Source of the DNA: Vanrija pseudolonga
Lineage: Eukaryota > Basidiomycota > Tremellomycetes > Trichosporonales > Trichosporonaceae
NCBI RefSeq assembly: GCF_020906515.1
Contig: NC_085853.1
Location: forward strand, 62,001 to 126,000
Reading direction: 5' to 3'
Length of the DNA stretch: 64,000 nt
Shown: positions 34,739 through 45,275 of the stretch, piece after piece
Layout of the letters: each line of letters opens with the position of its first letter
Position numbering within the stretch: the first letter of the stretch is position 1
Made by a program: the position numbers and the translations under genes
The notes under the pieces: generated by a model
Told to the model about the DNA's origin: nothing
Seen by the model: only the letters and a program-made list of their open reading frames with translations
The model's database searches: none

Positions 34739-35168
34739 GTTGGATGGTTAGTGGGAAGAGGTGGGAAGGAGGTGGTGGTGGGAGGTGGGTGGTTATAAGT
34801 GGGTCGTCGAGCAGGCGTCGTGGTGGGTTCTCTGCAGCGAGCATCGGGTGTGGCATGCCGATGACCACGACCGTTCCAAGCCGACACATGTTCCTGCCAA
34901 GGTATGCTCTGCTCCTCGTCGTCGTCGCCTCGCCGCTGCCGCCGCCGGCACATGCTCGCCGACGTCGCCTCGTCGCCTCCGACCCACCCCGCGTCACTTG
35001 CCCCGATGAGCCCCTTGGGCCGCCCCCGCGTCGATGCTCCGCTCCGGCCCGCTCCGGGGCAACTCTAACCGATGTTAACCGGCGGTCCGATATCGGCCAC
35101 CCCCCACATCTGATCTCTACTGATGCATACACTTCTCTCTGCGACTGCATTGTGCTCGCGCTGGCGGG
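34739..35168. other. Intergenic region
   Basis: Promoter of the leftward unknown gene and 3' flank of the aldehyde dehydrogenase. Nothing else was identified. Confidence 0.45.
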
Positions 35169-36767
35169 CTACAAGTCCATGCCGTTGAGGTTGAGCGGGC
35201 CGGGGTGCTCGTCCGGGATCTCAATCGTGCGCGTGTGAGTAAAGTGCCTCAGGCCCTCGACGCCGTTGAACCGCCCCCAGCCAGAGTTCTTCCAGCCGCC
35301 GTGCGGCACGGGGGGCGGGTCGGCGGGCGTCTTGCCGTTGATGTGGATCGCGCCGCACTCGATGCGCCCGGCGACCTGTGCCGCGCGCGCCGTGTCCCGG
35401 CCCCACACGGACGAGGACAGTCCGTACTCGGTGTCGTTGGCCTGCGCGACCATGTCGTCGAGCACTTCGGCCTCGGAGCGGCCCTCGTCCGGGATGACGA
35501 CAATCGCGAGCGTCGGGCCGAACGACTCCTCGGTGTACAGGCGCATGCTCTTGTCGATCGGCGACAGGATAGTGGGGTAGAGCGAGTTGCCGCCGCGCCC
35601 GTTCGCCGTGCGCTCCTCGGCGATGAGGTCGGCCGCGCCGTGCGCGTACGCGTCCGCCACGAGGTCCTTGACGCGCTCCGCCGAGCGGGCCGTGAACAGC
35701 GCGTGCGCCTGCTTCTTCTCGTAACCCGCCCAATCCTTGCGCAGAGCGGCAACGAGCTCGTCGTACCGCGACGCGGTCACAAACACGCGCTCCGTCGACA
35801 TGCAGATCTGCCCGGCGTTGAGGAACGCGCCGGCGATGATGTGGCTCGCGGCGATCTCAATGTCGGCGTCGGGGAGCAGCAGGAGGCCAGACTTGCCGCC
35901 CAGCTCCATGACCACCGGCTTGAGGTTCTGGCCCGCGAGCCCGGCGATGATGGAGCCGACGCGGGTCGAGCCGGTGAAGTTGACATGGCTGGAAGCGAGC
36001 GTCAGCGAGCAGCAACGGTGTTGTGTAGGCAACGATGCTGCCCCAGTCAGACTCACCGAATCCGCTTGTCAGAAACCAGCTGCTCCGTGAGCGCCGGCGC
36101 GTCCTCCGTAGCCACATGGACCACGGTCAGCGCGTCGCGCGGCAGGCCGGCGGCGTACAGCAGCTCTGCCCAGATCTGCTGGACGTACGGCGTCGTCTCG
36201 GACGTCTTGAACACGACCGTGTTGCCGGCCAGGAGCGGGGTGATGGTCGAGCGCATCGTGAGGATCTGGACGGCATTCCATGCCGCCATGGCGAGGCAGA
36301 CGCCGTAGGGCTCGCGGGTGAGGATGCACAGCGCTGCGCAGGGTCAGTAATGTCCGGCCGGCCAACCCACAGTCGTTCGTCTTGATCTCGAACGGCGCGA
36401 GCGCCTCGTCGGCGACCTCGACGAGCGCGCGCATAAAGTTGTGCGTGTTGCCCGTGAGCCCCTGGGCCCAGCCGACGCTGGAGCTCGTCTCGGCGACGTT
36501 GGCGTCAATCAGGCGCTGGGCCCACGTCTCGTTCGGGTCGGTGAGCAGGTCGGCGGCACGGAGGACGATCGCCTTGCGCTCGGCAAGCGGGGTGTCGCGC
36601 CACGAAGGCAGCGCAGCATGCGCCGTCGCGATGGCTGCTTCGATGTCGGCCGACGTCGAGCGCTGCACAGAGTGCACTACCCCCTCGGTGGGGTGCACGA
36701 CGTCGAAGGTCGCGGTCACTTTGGCCGGTGTGCTGCCGATGAGGTTGGGAATGACTTTGGAGGACAT
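35169..36767 (-). CDS. NAD(P)+-dependent aldehyde dehydrogenase
   Basis: Exons 36767–36371, 36333–36057 and 35988–35169 join in phase to 497 residues, standard for the superfamily. Landmarks are REPYGVCLAMAAWNAVQIL, NTVVFKTSETTP (cofactor lysine), VNFTGSTRVGSIIAG, the general base in VVMELGGKSGLLL, the catalytic cysteine in NAGQICMSTERVFV (about residue 299) and ESFGPTLAIVVI. The set resembles vanillin/salicylaldehyde dehydrogenase-like members more than the classic cytosolic or mitochondrial acetaldehyde enzymes. It oxidises an aldehyde to a carboxylate, probably in the cytosol; no targeting signal is seen. A TATA-like TTTATAAG (minus strand) at 36814–36821 lies about 50 nt upstream. The substrate is unknown. 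Confidence 0.92.
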
Positions 36768-37916
36768 GGCGGGGGTGGGGGTGCTTGCTGGCTCGGTGTG
36801 CTCCTCACGACGCTTATAAAGTCGACGTCGCGCTGCTCACCTGATGTACACAGCACTTGCACATGCACGCCGCTTCGCGCTTCGCAAGCAAGCAAGCAAC
36901 CTGCGCCGGCGGATGTACCCCGCGGTGCAGTATCAACAGCCTCCTAAGTTCCAGTCGGGGTCCGGCTTGGCGGCCCGGGACGGCGACAGAGCAAGAGATA
37001 CGGCGTTGCGGGGGGCTTAACGCCGGTCGACCTGACTGCAAGCTCGTGCATGCCTCGGCTCGCAACCGTCTTGATGCTGGCGACGAGGTCAACCAGCCCG
37101 GTTGTTGTGCGGGGCAACAGAGCGCGAGTCGGCGTTTCCAAGACTTGATTGTGCGTGCCGCACCTTTGTGGGCCGACTTGACCTGCCTTGTCCCTCCACA
37201 GGCCTCCACTGGCCTCCACTGCCTCCACACTACTCCACCGACATGCATTCGCCGGGGACAGTGCTCTGCTGACCTTGCCGGGTTGTGTGTGCTAGCTAAA
37301 GAGAATGCTTAGCGAAGCGTGTCGGCGTGGCTGGCGGACTGGCGGGCCGGGCGGGGTGGGTCGGTTGACAGCACGCTGGTCCCCGAGCTCCCCGTATCCC
37401 AAGGAACCACCCCGGCCACCTCGACGTCTCCAACTCCTCTCCCAGAAGTCCTCGCTCACTCGAGCACCGTCCCATCTACTCCAGCTATAAACGTACTTGC
37501 TCCGACTCATCCTTTCGGCGTGCAGCTGGCTTGTACTTACCCCAGTCCCCGTCAGGGTGACGGCCACGCGACATGCCCGCGCGCGGAACAGGGAGCTGCC
37601 TGCCTTCCCTAGCAAGGGGTCGTCGATATGAATGACGGCAAGTAGACGGCGGTCGTCGCGTCAATGACCGCGTTTCTCTTGGCGCCACCCAGATCCGGCA
37701 GCTGGCAGCAAGGTTGGATGCAGTCGCGTCACCTTCAGCTCAAACCTCTGTCTCGCTCCTTTGCACAACTAGTCGTCACTAACAACATCTCCTCACTCAC
37801 ACAACCGCGAGCACCGCGATCACACTGGCAGTGAGCACGCCGACGCCGCACCGGCACCGCTGACCCCAGCCCAGGCCACCAAGATACCTACGATAACCGC
37901 ACCGCTACTCCGAGCC
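36768..37916. other. Intergenic; two divergent promoters
   Basis: The left end holds the TATA-like element of the aldehyde dehydrogenase (36814–36821). No gene was recognised in the rest. A short CAAG repeat occurs near 36887–36900. Confidence 0.45.
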
Positions 37917-39767
37917 ATGGCATCGACGATCCAGCGCCCGGGCCTCGGGCTCCCTCTCAGTGCGTACATCCACGCGACGGCAGCCCAGGGCCAGTTCCCG
38001 CCCGCGGTCGCGGATGATCAAGAAGAAGAGCAGTGGAAGAGCAACTCTGTGCCGACGCGGGAACGCGCGATGCTGTGGTTCATCTCCGAGATCACCGACA
38101 AGCCCGACTGGCACACCAAGGTGCACGACGACGCCATTGTGGCCAAGTGGAAGGCCGAGCTCGCCGGCTTCGTCGAGCAGGGCAAGGACGCGGTGCCGCT
38201 GAACCGCGGCTTCTCGGACGCCATGTTCGACTACGCGCTCGCCGAGCTGCGTGACAAGGCCAAAGTGTTTGAGTCGGCCGGCGCAGTCAGCGTCATCGAC
38301 TGCGCGGGGACGGCGATCAAGTCGGACACGGCGGTGAGCGAGGAGCTGCGCGCCCAGCTCATCGCCGCTGTCAAGCCGCTCGAGGATGTGCCCGAGGCCG
38401 AGAAGGACTGGCACCCAGGCAGCAACGGCCAGGTGCTCGACCTCGTCCACCCGTCCCTCTTCCCGCTAGTCTACGGCCGCACGCGCGTGCTCGACTGCGA
38501 GGTGACCCTCGCCGACGCCCTCGCCCTCGTCGGGGCGGGAGACGTCGTCCCCGTGCCGGAGGGACAGGAGCCCGCACCCGAGCCGAAAAAGTACACGCCG
38601 TGGACGCTCAACCGGCTCATCAGCTACAAGTACCAGTGGCTGCCTGCCGAGGTGGACTTTGGCACCGGGAGTGCGCGCTTCGCGAGCTACATCAACAACC
38701 TACACCCGGAGCAGAACAAGCCGCTGTACGGCGTGCTCGAGAAGCTCGTCGACGCCGCCGTGCCCCTCTGGGGCGCGGCATACAACCGCGTCATGGGCTG
38801 GGACGAGGTGGCCGACGCCGACGAGATGGCGCGTACCCGCGTCCCCGCGCTCGCGTCGGACCGCAGTTGCACCGTGCCCGACATCTGCGGGAACTACTGC
38901 TCGGGGTACAACCGCCCCAACCGCACCGATAACGACGAGAACGGGTGGACGCTCGACCAGGAGTGGTTCGCCAGCACGCACAGCTACGCGCAGCCCGAGC
39001 CCAAGGAGTACAGCTATCTCGGGTTGACCGCCGACGACCTCAAGCCCGAGCCGCCGCTGCATGCGCACGCGAACAACAAGATGCCCGGCCGGCTGCAGGT
39101 CATTGTCAAGCTCGCCAACATCCACCTCACGCCCGAGAACCCCTCGTACCCCGGCGGGACGTGGCACTCTGAGGGGCAGATGAACGAGCGCATCGCCGCG
39201 ACCGCGTTGTACTACTACGACTGCGAGAACGTGACGACGTCGCGGCTGGCGTTCCGCGCCGTCTGCGACAGGGAGGAGATGTGCGCAAACTACCAGTACG
39301 ACCAGGGCGAGTTTGAGGGCTTCAAGCAGCACTACGACGTGAACCCGGACGACTTTGTCGAGAAAGACCAGCTGAACGGCAAGCTCATCGAGCTGGGCGA
39401 CGTCGTCACGCGCGAGGGACGCCTGCTCGTCTTCCCAAACGTGTACCAGCACCGCGTGGGCTCGTTCGAGCTCGCCGACAAGACCAAGCCCGGGCATCGC
39501 AAGATCGTCGCCCTGTTCCTAGTCGACCCCGCCACGCCCGTCGTGTCCACCGCCAACGTGCCCCCGCAGCAGCTCCACTGGCGCGACGCCGGCCTCGGCG
39601 ACCTCCCGCCCGAGCTCACGCAGCAGATCTACAAGGACGTAGGGTGCCCGTATGGCTGGGACGAGGCGGTCAAGTTCCGCGAGGAGCTCATGGACGAGCG
39701 GCGCGCGCTCGACGCAGCGGCCGACGACCAGCTCAGGTTGGGCAACTGGAGCTTCTGCGAGCATTAG
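37917..39767 (+). CDS. DUF4246-family protein, probable 2-oxoglutarate/Fe(II)-oxygenase-like fold
   Basis: A single-exon frame of 616 residues, in contrast to the intron-rich neighbours. N-terminal residues 1–60 include GLPLSAYIHATAAQG; the middle has YKYQWLPAEVDF and SYINNLHPEQNKPLY. The C-terminal half carries the conserved block VIVKLANIHLTPENPSYPGG then WHSEGQMNERIAAT, and later VFPNVYQHRVGSFEL. This matches the DUF4246 family common in fungi. The H-x-E in WHSEG and the H in VYQHRV, followed by an arginine, look like an Fe(II) triad plus an oxoglutarate anchor. That is inference from motif layout; no activity is established to my knowledge. Cytosolic; no signal sequence. Strong codon bias suggests expression. 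Confidence 0.85.
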   Translation: MASTIQRPGLGLPLSAYIHATAAQGQFPPAVADDQEEEQWKSNSVPTRERAMLWFISEITDKPDWHTKVHDDAIVAKWKAELAGFVEQGKDAVPLNRGFSDAMFDYALAELRDKAKVFESAGAVSVIDCAGTAIKSDTAVSEELRAQLIAAVKPLEDVPEAEKDWHPGSNGQVLDLVHPSLFPLVYGRTRVLDCEVTLADALALVGAGDVVPVPEGQEPAPEPKKYTPWTLNRLISYKYQWLPAEVDFGTGSARFASYINNLHPEQNKPLYGVLEKLVDAAVPLWGAAYNRVMGWDEVADADEMARTRVPALASDRSCTVPDICGNYCSGYNRPNRTDNDENGWTLDQEWFASTHSYAQPEPKEYSYLGLTADDLKPEPPLHAHANNKMPGRLQVIVKLANIHLTPENPSYPGGTWHSEGQMNERIAATALYYYDCENVTTSRLAFRAVCDREEMCANYQYDQGEFEGFKQHYDVNPDDFVEKDQLNGKLIELGDVVTREGRLLVFPNVYQHRVGSFELADKTKPGHRKIVALFLVDPATPVVSTANVPPQQLHWRDAGLGDLPPELTQQIYKDVGCPYGWDEAVKFREELMDERRALDAAADDQLRLGNWSFCEH

Positions 39768-39949
39768 GGGCCTGGTGGGGTTAGAGGAGCTGTATGTTTA
39801 GTCCGTTTTCATGTCATTAGTGCACGCCAGTGAGCGGGGCGAGAGCCAGTGCCCAGTACCCCTTGGCTCCGACCCTCATCGACTCATCAGGCAACACATG
39901 CCATGCCGTTGCGCCCACGCCGCAGCCCTCATCTATCATCTATACGCGC

Positions 39950-41239
39950 TTAAGCGTCCTCGGGGAGGTCGGGCACGGGAAAGTCCTCGAACATGTGCTC
40001 CTTCTGCAATGTGTCAGCGGCGTGCACCCCACGAATCCGAAATCCGCCCAGCCACTCACGTAGAAGCGGTAGTGCGCCTTCTTGCCTGCGGCGTCAATCT
40101 CCGCGATCTGCTCGGCAGTGAGGTCCTCGAGCGCGTCGACGTCGGCGAGCTTCTGGATGCGCTCGGCGTTGGTGGACGTCGTGACGGCCACGACGCCCTT
40201 CTGGACCGTCCACAGCAGGAGGATCGATGCGGGGTCCACGCCGCGCTCGGAAGCGATGCGCTCCAGCACGACCTTGAGCGAGCCGCCGCCCGAGGGGTGG
40301 CGGAGGAGCGGCGACAGGGGGCCGTACGACTGCGTCACGATGCCCAGCGCCGCCTGCTTGGCGAGCAGCGGCTCGAGCTGGGTGAGGAGGAAGGGGTGGT
40401 ACTCGAGCTCTGCGCGGCGTGTCAGGCCTGTCTGTCCAAGGCGACAGCGCCACTCACGGTTCACGACCGGCTTGATCCGCGCCACGGCGAGCACGTCGTC
40501 AATGTCCTGCGGGCGGAAGTTTGAAAAGCCAAGCGACGCGCCCTTGAGCGTGCCGTCCAACACCAGGTCCTCGAGGTACGTCCAGAACTCGCCAATCTTG
40601 CCCTTCTCCGGCACGTACGGGTTGTGGATGAGCACCAGGTCCGGGATGGTCTCGAGCTTGGCGATGGACTCGAGGATGGACGCGCGGACGTTGGCCGCGG
40701 TGGTGGCCTTGGCGGCGATGGTGTTGTCCGACACTGAACGGCGAGCGTCAGCGATCCGTGCGGCGTTGAGCACGACTCCCCCTCCCTCCCCACCCTCATA
40801 CCCTCACCCCTCTATCAAACAGCCCTAAGTCATCTCGCCCACCCACCCGCCCGCCGAGCTGTCGCTCGCTACTCATCTCGCCCACCCACCCACCCTGCTA
40901 GCGCGAGCGATACTTTGCCCGCCCACCCACCCCTATGATCCTGCGCGATCAAGAAGTATGCCACCACCCACCCCTCCACCCGGCTGCCGCCTCCCCCAAC
41001 TTACACTTGGTCGTAATCCACACCTCCTCCCTCTTCACCCCCGCCTTCTTAATACTAGCCGCCGTCTCGGCCTCGGTCTGGTACAGCTGCGCCGTGTCGA
41101 TGTGCAGGATGCCGTCGGCGAGGGCGATCGCGCCGGCGTCAATGGCCTTGGTGCCGGACGCAGCGAGGCCGCCCGTGCCGTTACCCCATCCGATCGCGGG
41201 GACCTTTTTGCCGTCTGAGAGGGTGATTGTGCGGGGCAT
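39950..41239 (-). CDS. Aldo/keto reductase
   Basis: Exons 41239–41005, 40733–40458, 40409–40060 and 40003–39950 join in phase to 304 residues. The AKR tetrad is visible: D and Y in HIDTAQLYQTE, K in VWITTK and H in LVLIHNPYVP. Also present are LGFSNFRPQDI, a VVN-QLEYHPFLL block restored across a splice, and GVVAVTTSTNAERI for cofactor binding. It is a cytosolic NADPH-dependent carbonyl reductase of unknown substrate. The last exon encodes only 17 residues (KEHMFEDFPVPDLPEDA). Intron 1 is 271 nt and carries the repeated element shared with the dehydratase intron. A TATA-like element on the minus strand at 41468–41475 is 230 nt upstream, so an earlier in-frame ATG at 41335 or a leader intron is possible. 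Confidence 0.88.
40734..41004 (-). other. Long (271 nt) first intron of the aldo/keto reductase gene
   Basis: The donor is GTAAGTTGGGGG and the acceptor ATCGCTGACGCTCGCCGTTCAG. It splits the ITTK-L junction of a conserved block, so no exon is missing. The repeated element starts right at the donor. Confidence 0.8.
40836..40999 (-). repeat. Introner-like G-rich element, copy 2 (inside aldo/keto reductase intron)
   Basis: Read in the sense of the host gene (minus strand), this stretch matches 13473–13640 throughout. Shared blocks include TTGGGGGAGGCGG, GGAGGGGTGGGTGGTGGCAT, CTTCTTGATCGCGCAG, GATCATAGGGGTGGGTGGGC and GCGACAGCTCG. The central hairpin is kept as TGATC-GCGCAG-GATCA. The element begins within five bases of the 5' splice site, as expected if it supplied the donor. 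See copy 1. Confidence 0.8.
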
Positions 41240-42095
41240 TGTCGTTGGGGGAGAGGCAGTGAGTGACAGCGAGGAAGTGAGATGGGTCAAGGGTTCCGTT
41301 GTTGATGGCGTCATGGTGGCAGGTTGGCATTTCAAAACCTCCCTCGACTCCTTCGGCGCAATCAGTCAGCATACCAAACCCGCTCGACGCAGCGGCACGA
41401 CGGCATCGAGGACAGCGTGCTCGACAGCAAGCGCAAGCAGAGATACCGAGCAGATGGCCACACGACCTTTATATCGCCGCCATAGACTCCGAGCTTGATT
41501 GCCTCATATCCCGCCGCCCAGCGCGTCGTTTGGCGCGTCGGCGGGCAGTCACCACAACGTGATTAACTCAGCGCGCCGACGTCGGGTCGTCACCGCCGCC
41601 GCGGTCGTCGCCATCGTTGTCGCTCGGCACGACTCGCTCGGAGAGACAACCATGTGCTGCCTCGTCGCGTCGCGTCGCGCATGCATCACCGCGGCAGGCA
41701 TGCCGAAGCACTCTCGTCAGTGCATGCATTTTGCTTAGCTGCAACCAACTCGCCGCGGACCAGAGTCGTCCCGAAATCAGTTTTGCCTAAAACGGACATG
41801 GAGAACCATCTCCGTCTCCGCGCCGCCAAGACAACGTTGTGGCTCCACCCCACTCGACTTTTGCCACGACAAAGTTGCTCCTATCTGCTCAGAGTTGTTC
41901 CATCTCCGCGCATATCAGTCAGGTCGAGTCGCTTCATGTCCGTCGCTGCGTGCTGTCATCTCCGCGACCCGTCCCCGAGGGCCGGATCCGGCGCGTGGCC
42001 CGCGCTGCACGCCGGAGGGTGTACTAAAGCTTTTGTTGCCCCCATCTCAAGTCGCCTCCCCACTGACTCTCACACTCCTGACACCACCACCCACC
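41240..42095. other. Divergent intergenic region
   Basis: It lies between the leftward aldo/keto reductase and the rightward MFS gene. A minus-strand GATATAAA is at 41468–41475. No gene was recognised. Confidence 0.45.
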
Positions 42096-43895
42096 ATGAC
42101 CAGCGCATCAGCTGGCCCAGGCAAATGCGACAGCACGCCGGCGCCGGAAGTCGGCCCAGTCGTCCCAGACTACACGTACAACCTCGAACAAACCCTCTCG
42201 CGCACCCTGTCCAGAACGCTCTCCCCCAACAACAACACGAAGGAGCCCAAGCCCGACCTCGAGCCCATCGCCGTCGCCCCGCCAGCCGCCGACAAGGGGC
42301 CTTGGGGGTGGCGATGGCGCTCGGCCGACTGGTTCATCACTGCTGTCGTGGCGTGGAGCATTGCGAGCGACAACATCAGCTATGTGAGTGCGCGCGTGTG
42401 TGGCATGGGCTGACGCCAAGGCAATCATCGTCCCCGTCATCCCGTTCCACCTCGAGAAACTAGGGTACGACAACCTGTCCTCGCGCACCGGCTACCTTCT
42501 CTTCGCGTATTCTGGCGGCATCCTCATTGCGACCTTCCCGGTGGCCTACTTCTTCCACCGCTACAGGTGGCGCCGGGGCCCGCTCATCATCGCCGTGTTT
42601 GTGATGGAGGCGAGCTTCATAATGTTCATGCTGGGCAACCACTACGTCGCGATGATCATGGGGAGGATTCTGCAGGGCGCGTGTTCCTGTGTAGTTTGGA
42701 CGGGTGAGTGAAGTCAGTGTGGACGCAGCGCTGACGCCCAGTCGGCATGGCGCTGATCACGGAAAACATCGACGAGAAGAACCTCGGCAAGCACATCGGT
42801 ATCGCCCTCACGGGCTTCACGCTCGGCACGACCATCGGCCCGCCCGTCGGAGGCGCACTGTACAAGCGCCTCGGGTGGAACTCGCCGTTCATCTTCTGCA
42901 TCGTCATCAACGCGGTCGATCTGCTCGTGCGACTGCTGGTGCTGGAGAAGCGGCTCATGCACAACTGGCACCCGACGGAGAAGGCACGGCTGGAGGTTCT
43001 CGCGTGCGCCGAGGCGACCGCCGCCCAGACGGCCGACGGCGCAGTGGCCACTGCCCCCGGCGACAGTTCCATCGCGGCCTCCACGACCGAGACCGCCGTC
43101 GTCCCGACCACGAACCCCGCCACGCCCGCCGAGCCAAAGGAAGAGAAACAGCTCTCGCCCTTCGGCGTCATCGTCGCCCTCCTCTCCATCCCGCGCGGCA
43201 TGGCGGCCCTGACGATCGCCTTCATCTTTGGCCTGATGTACGGCGCAATGGACGCGAGTCTGGCGCTGCACGTCAACGATACGTGGGGCAAGGACTCTGA
43301 GACGGTCGGCTTCATGTTCCTCGCGCGCGGCGCGCCCGAGTTCTTCATCGGCCCCGTGGCGGGGTGGGTGGCGGACAAGTTTGGGCCAGAGTGGCTCATC
43401 CTGCCTGCTATTCTCATCAACCTGCCGTGGCTCCCGCTGCTCACGTTGCGCAAGAGCATCGTGGGCTTCTTCATCGTGTTTGCGTGTACCGGTGAGTCGG
43501 CGCCAACTACCATCCGGCCGCCAAGTCCCCCACTGACACCCCCAGGCTTCACCGAAAACGCAATCAACATCGGCGCGTCGATCGAGCTGGCGTATGTGTC
43601 GAAAATGCGCGAGGGCATAGGCAGCATCCACCAGTTCGCGGCCCTCAACCTCGCCTTCAGCGTCTCCCTCGCCGTGGGCTCAGTCATCGGCGGGCAGATT
43701 TATGATCATGTCGTCCCGAAGGGCTGGGACGTGATTTGCTGGATGAGCTTTGGCGGGAGTCTGTTGCTTGTCGTCCCGCCGCTCTTCTGGGCCGGCGACC
43801 GGCCGCTCGGGCGCCGGTGGCGAAGGAAGCACGCCGAGGTCGACGAGGCTGCCGAGGCTGGCGCAGCGCCGGCACCGACGGTCGCCGAGAAGTAG
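42096..43895 (+). CDS. MFS transporter, DHA1/vesicular amine transporter-like
   Basis: Exons 42096–42383, 42421–42703, 42742–43491 and 43546–43895 join in phase to 556 residues. A hydrophilic 85-residue N-terminus (with a repeated LSRTLSRTLS) leads into a first helix WFITAVVAWSIASDN, then AIIVPVIPFHLEKLG, a VPVIPF motif typical of VMAT/tetracycline-exporter-like MFS proteins. TM5 motif C is TLGTTIGPPVGGALY. The central loop is about 65 residues and Ala/Thr-rich. The second half includes MYGAMDASLALHV and GFTENAINIGASIELAYV. It is probably a proton-coupled exporter of amines or drugs at the plasma or vacuolar membrane. The substrate is unknown. Confidence 0.88.
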
Positions 43896-45275
43896 TAGGC
43901 GACGGCGTCGTCGTCGTCGTCGGGCAGAAGTAGGCCCGACGCCGAGCCGAGCCGAACGCACCCGTCGGCTCCACTGGCAGCATAGAGTCCCGTAGAACGC
44001 AATTGTACAACACCAGTAGCACCACTCGCACGCACGCAGGCACGCACCCTTGCTCGCTCGCACCCCTCATGCATCACTTGTCACCAATCACGCGACGCAC
44101 GTTGGGTTGGCCGTTAGCGACACCCGACGCCTGTTCCGAGTTCCGACTGCGCTGGTGCGCCAATATCCTATCCCATCCGCAGCCCCCGGCGACTGAGCCT
44201 CCCCGGGCGGCGGTCGGCCGACGACACCCTGCCGCTCGCCGATCCCGCCTCACCGTATCGTATCAGATTACCCGCCTTGTGTTCTCGGCCTAGCCTGGCT
44301 TGGCTGGCTAAACGAGTCGGATCTGGCTGTGGAGGCCTTGGCGGGGTGCATGGCCGTGGCGTGATGAGGCGGGGGTGTGGATACGGGGGTGGACGCATGC
44401 AGTTGGGGGTGGACGCGGTGTCTGGCCGTTGGCTGGGAGCTGAGAGCGGCCAAGTGGTGGGGTTGAGGTGGCCGCGGAGTCGCGTGCATGTCGCTGACAC
44501 CGCACCGGCTTGCTCCGTCTTGCTAGGCAAAAGCGGCAGCCAGCCTGGTGCCAAGTGGAGCACTGACGAGAATACCTCGACCAAGCACGAGTTGTTTTGT
44601 TCCAACACTCACGACCGGCTCCCTCCACTACAAGCCACCTCCAACGACGGGATCTCGCAGCCGTGGATCTCGTCGCAAAGCCCTCAAAAGTCCAGACCCA
44701 CCCACCCACCCCCGGCTTGGCATTCTGTATTCGTCTCGTTTGGCCCACTTGTCGGCTGGGCATGCTGGCCGTTGGCGTCAAGCCGCATCGTGATCGGCCG
44801 AGGCGGCCACTGTTGGCGAGTCACAGCCCTCGCGATGGAGGATGTTTCCGGCCCCGCGGCCACGTTGCGGGCCGGATGGTGTCATCCTGCGTGTGTCGAG
44901 GGTATCTGATAACACCCCCCCCATGCCCGCTTCGACGTCTCGAGCCGCTCAGCACCCGCCGCGGCCAACGAAAATAATTCTCGAGAGGCACAACCCCCAA
45001 CCTTGGCACTCGGAGCGTCGGCCGAGGTGCATAGTTAGTGCTGCACTCTAACTCTGTTCCGAGTAATGTTGGGCGTCATGTAACTCTATGTATCCTGGAC
45101 CAGTGATCCTGCCTGCGTGCACGACACACTGCGACAGTTATTTTTTTCGGTGTCGCCGACGACGTGTGCATGTCGGCCGGCCGGCGGGCGGTGGTGCTCG
45201 CTGCAGTCGAACAATCTGGGGTATATAGGCGGCCGTTTCGACTACATGAGGCCTTTCCCAAGACTGACAAACAGC
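43896..45275. other. 1.4 kb intergenic region; TATA box before ferric reductase
   Basis: No gene supported. TATATA at 45222–45227 lies 54 nt before the ATG at 45276. A CCCACCCACC tract is near 44700, and a GTC/GTCGTC run sits just after the MFS stop. Confidence 0.5.
45222..45227 (+). promoter_or_regulatory. TATA box of the ferric reductase gene
   Basis: TATATA 54 nt upstream of ATG 45276. This spacing supports that ATG over an upstream in-frame one at 45246. Confidence 0.6.

Noticed and set aside
44690-44712. CCCACCCACCC tract as a third copy of the introner-like element
   Set aside because: Only the simple G/C-rich tract is shared; the hairpin and flanking blocks are missing, and it is intergenic.
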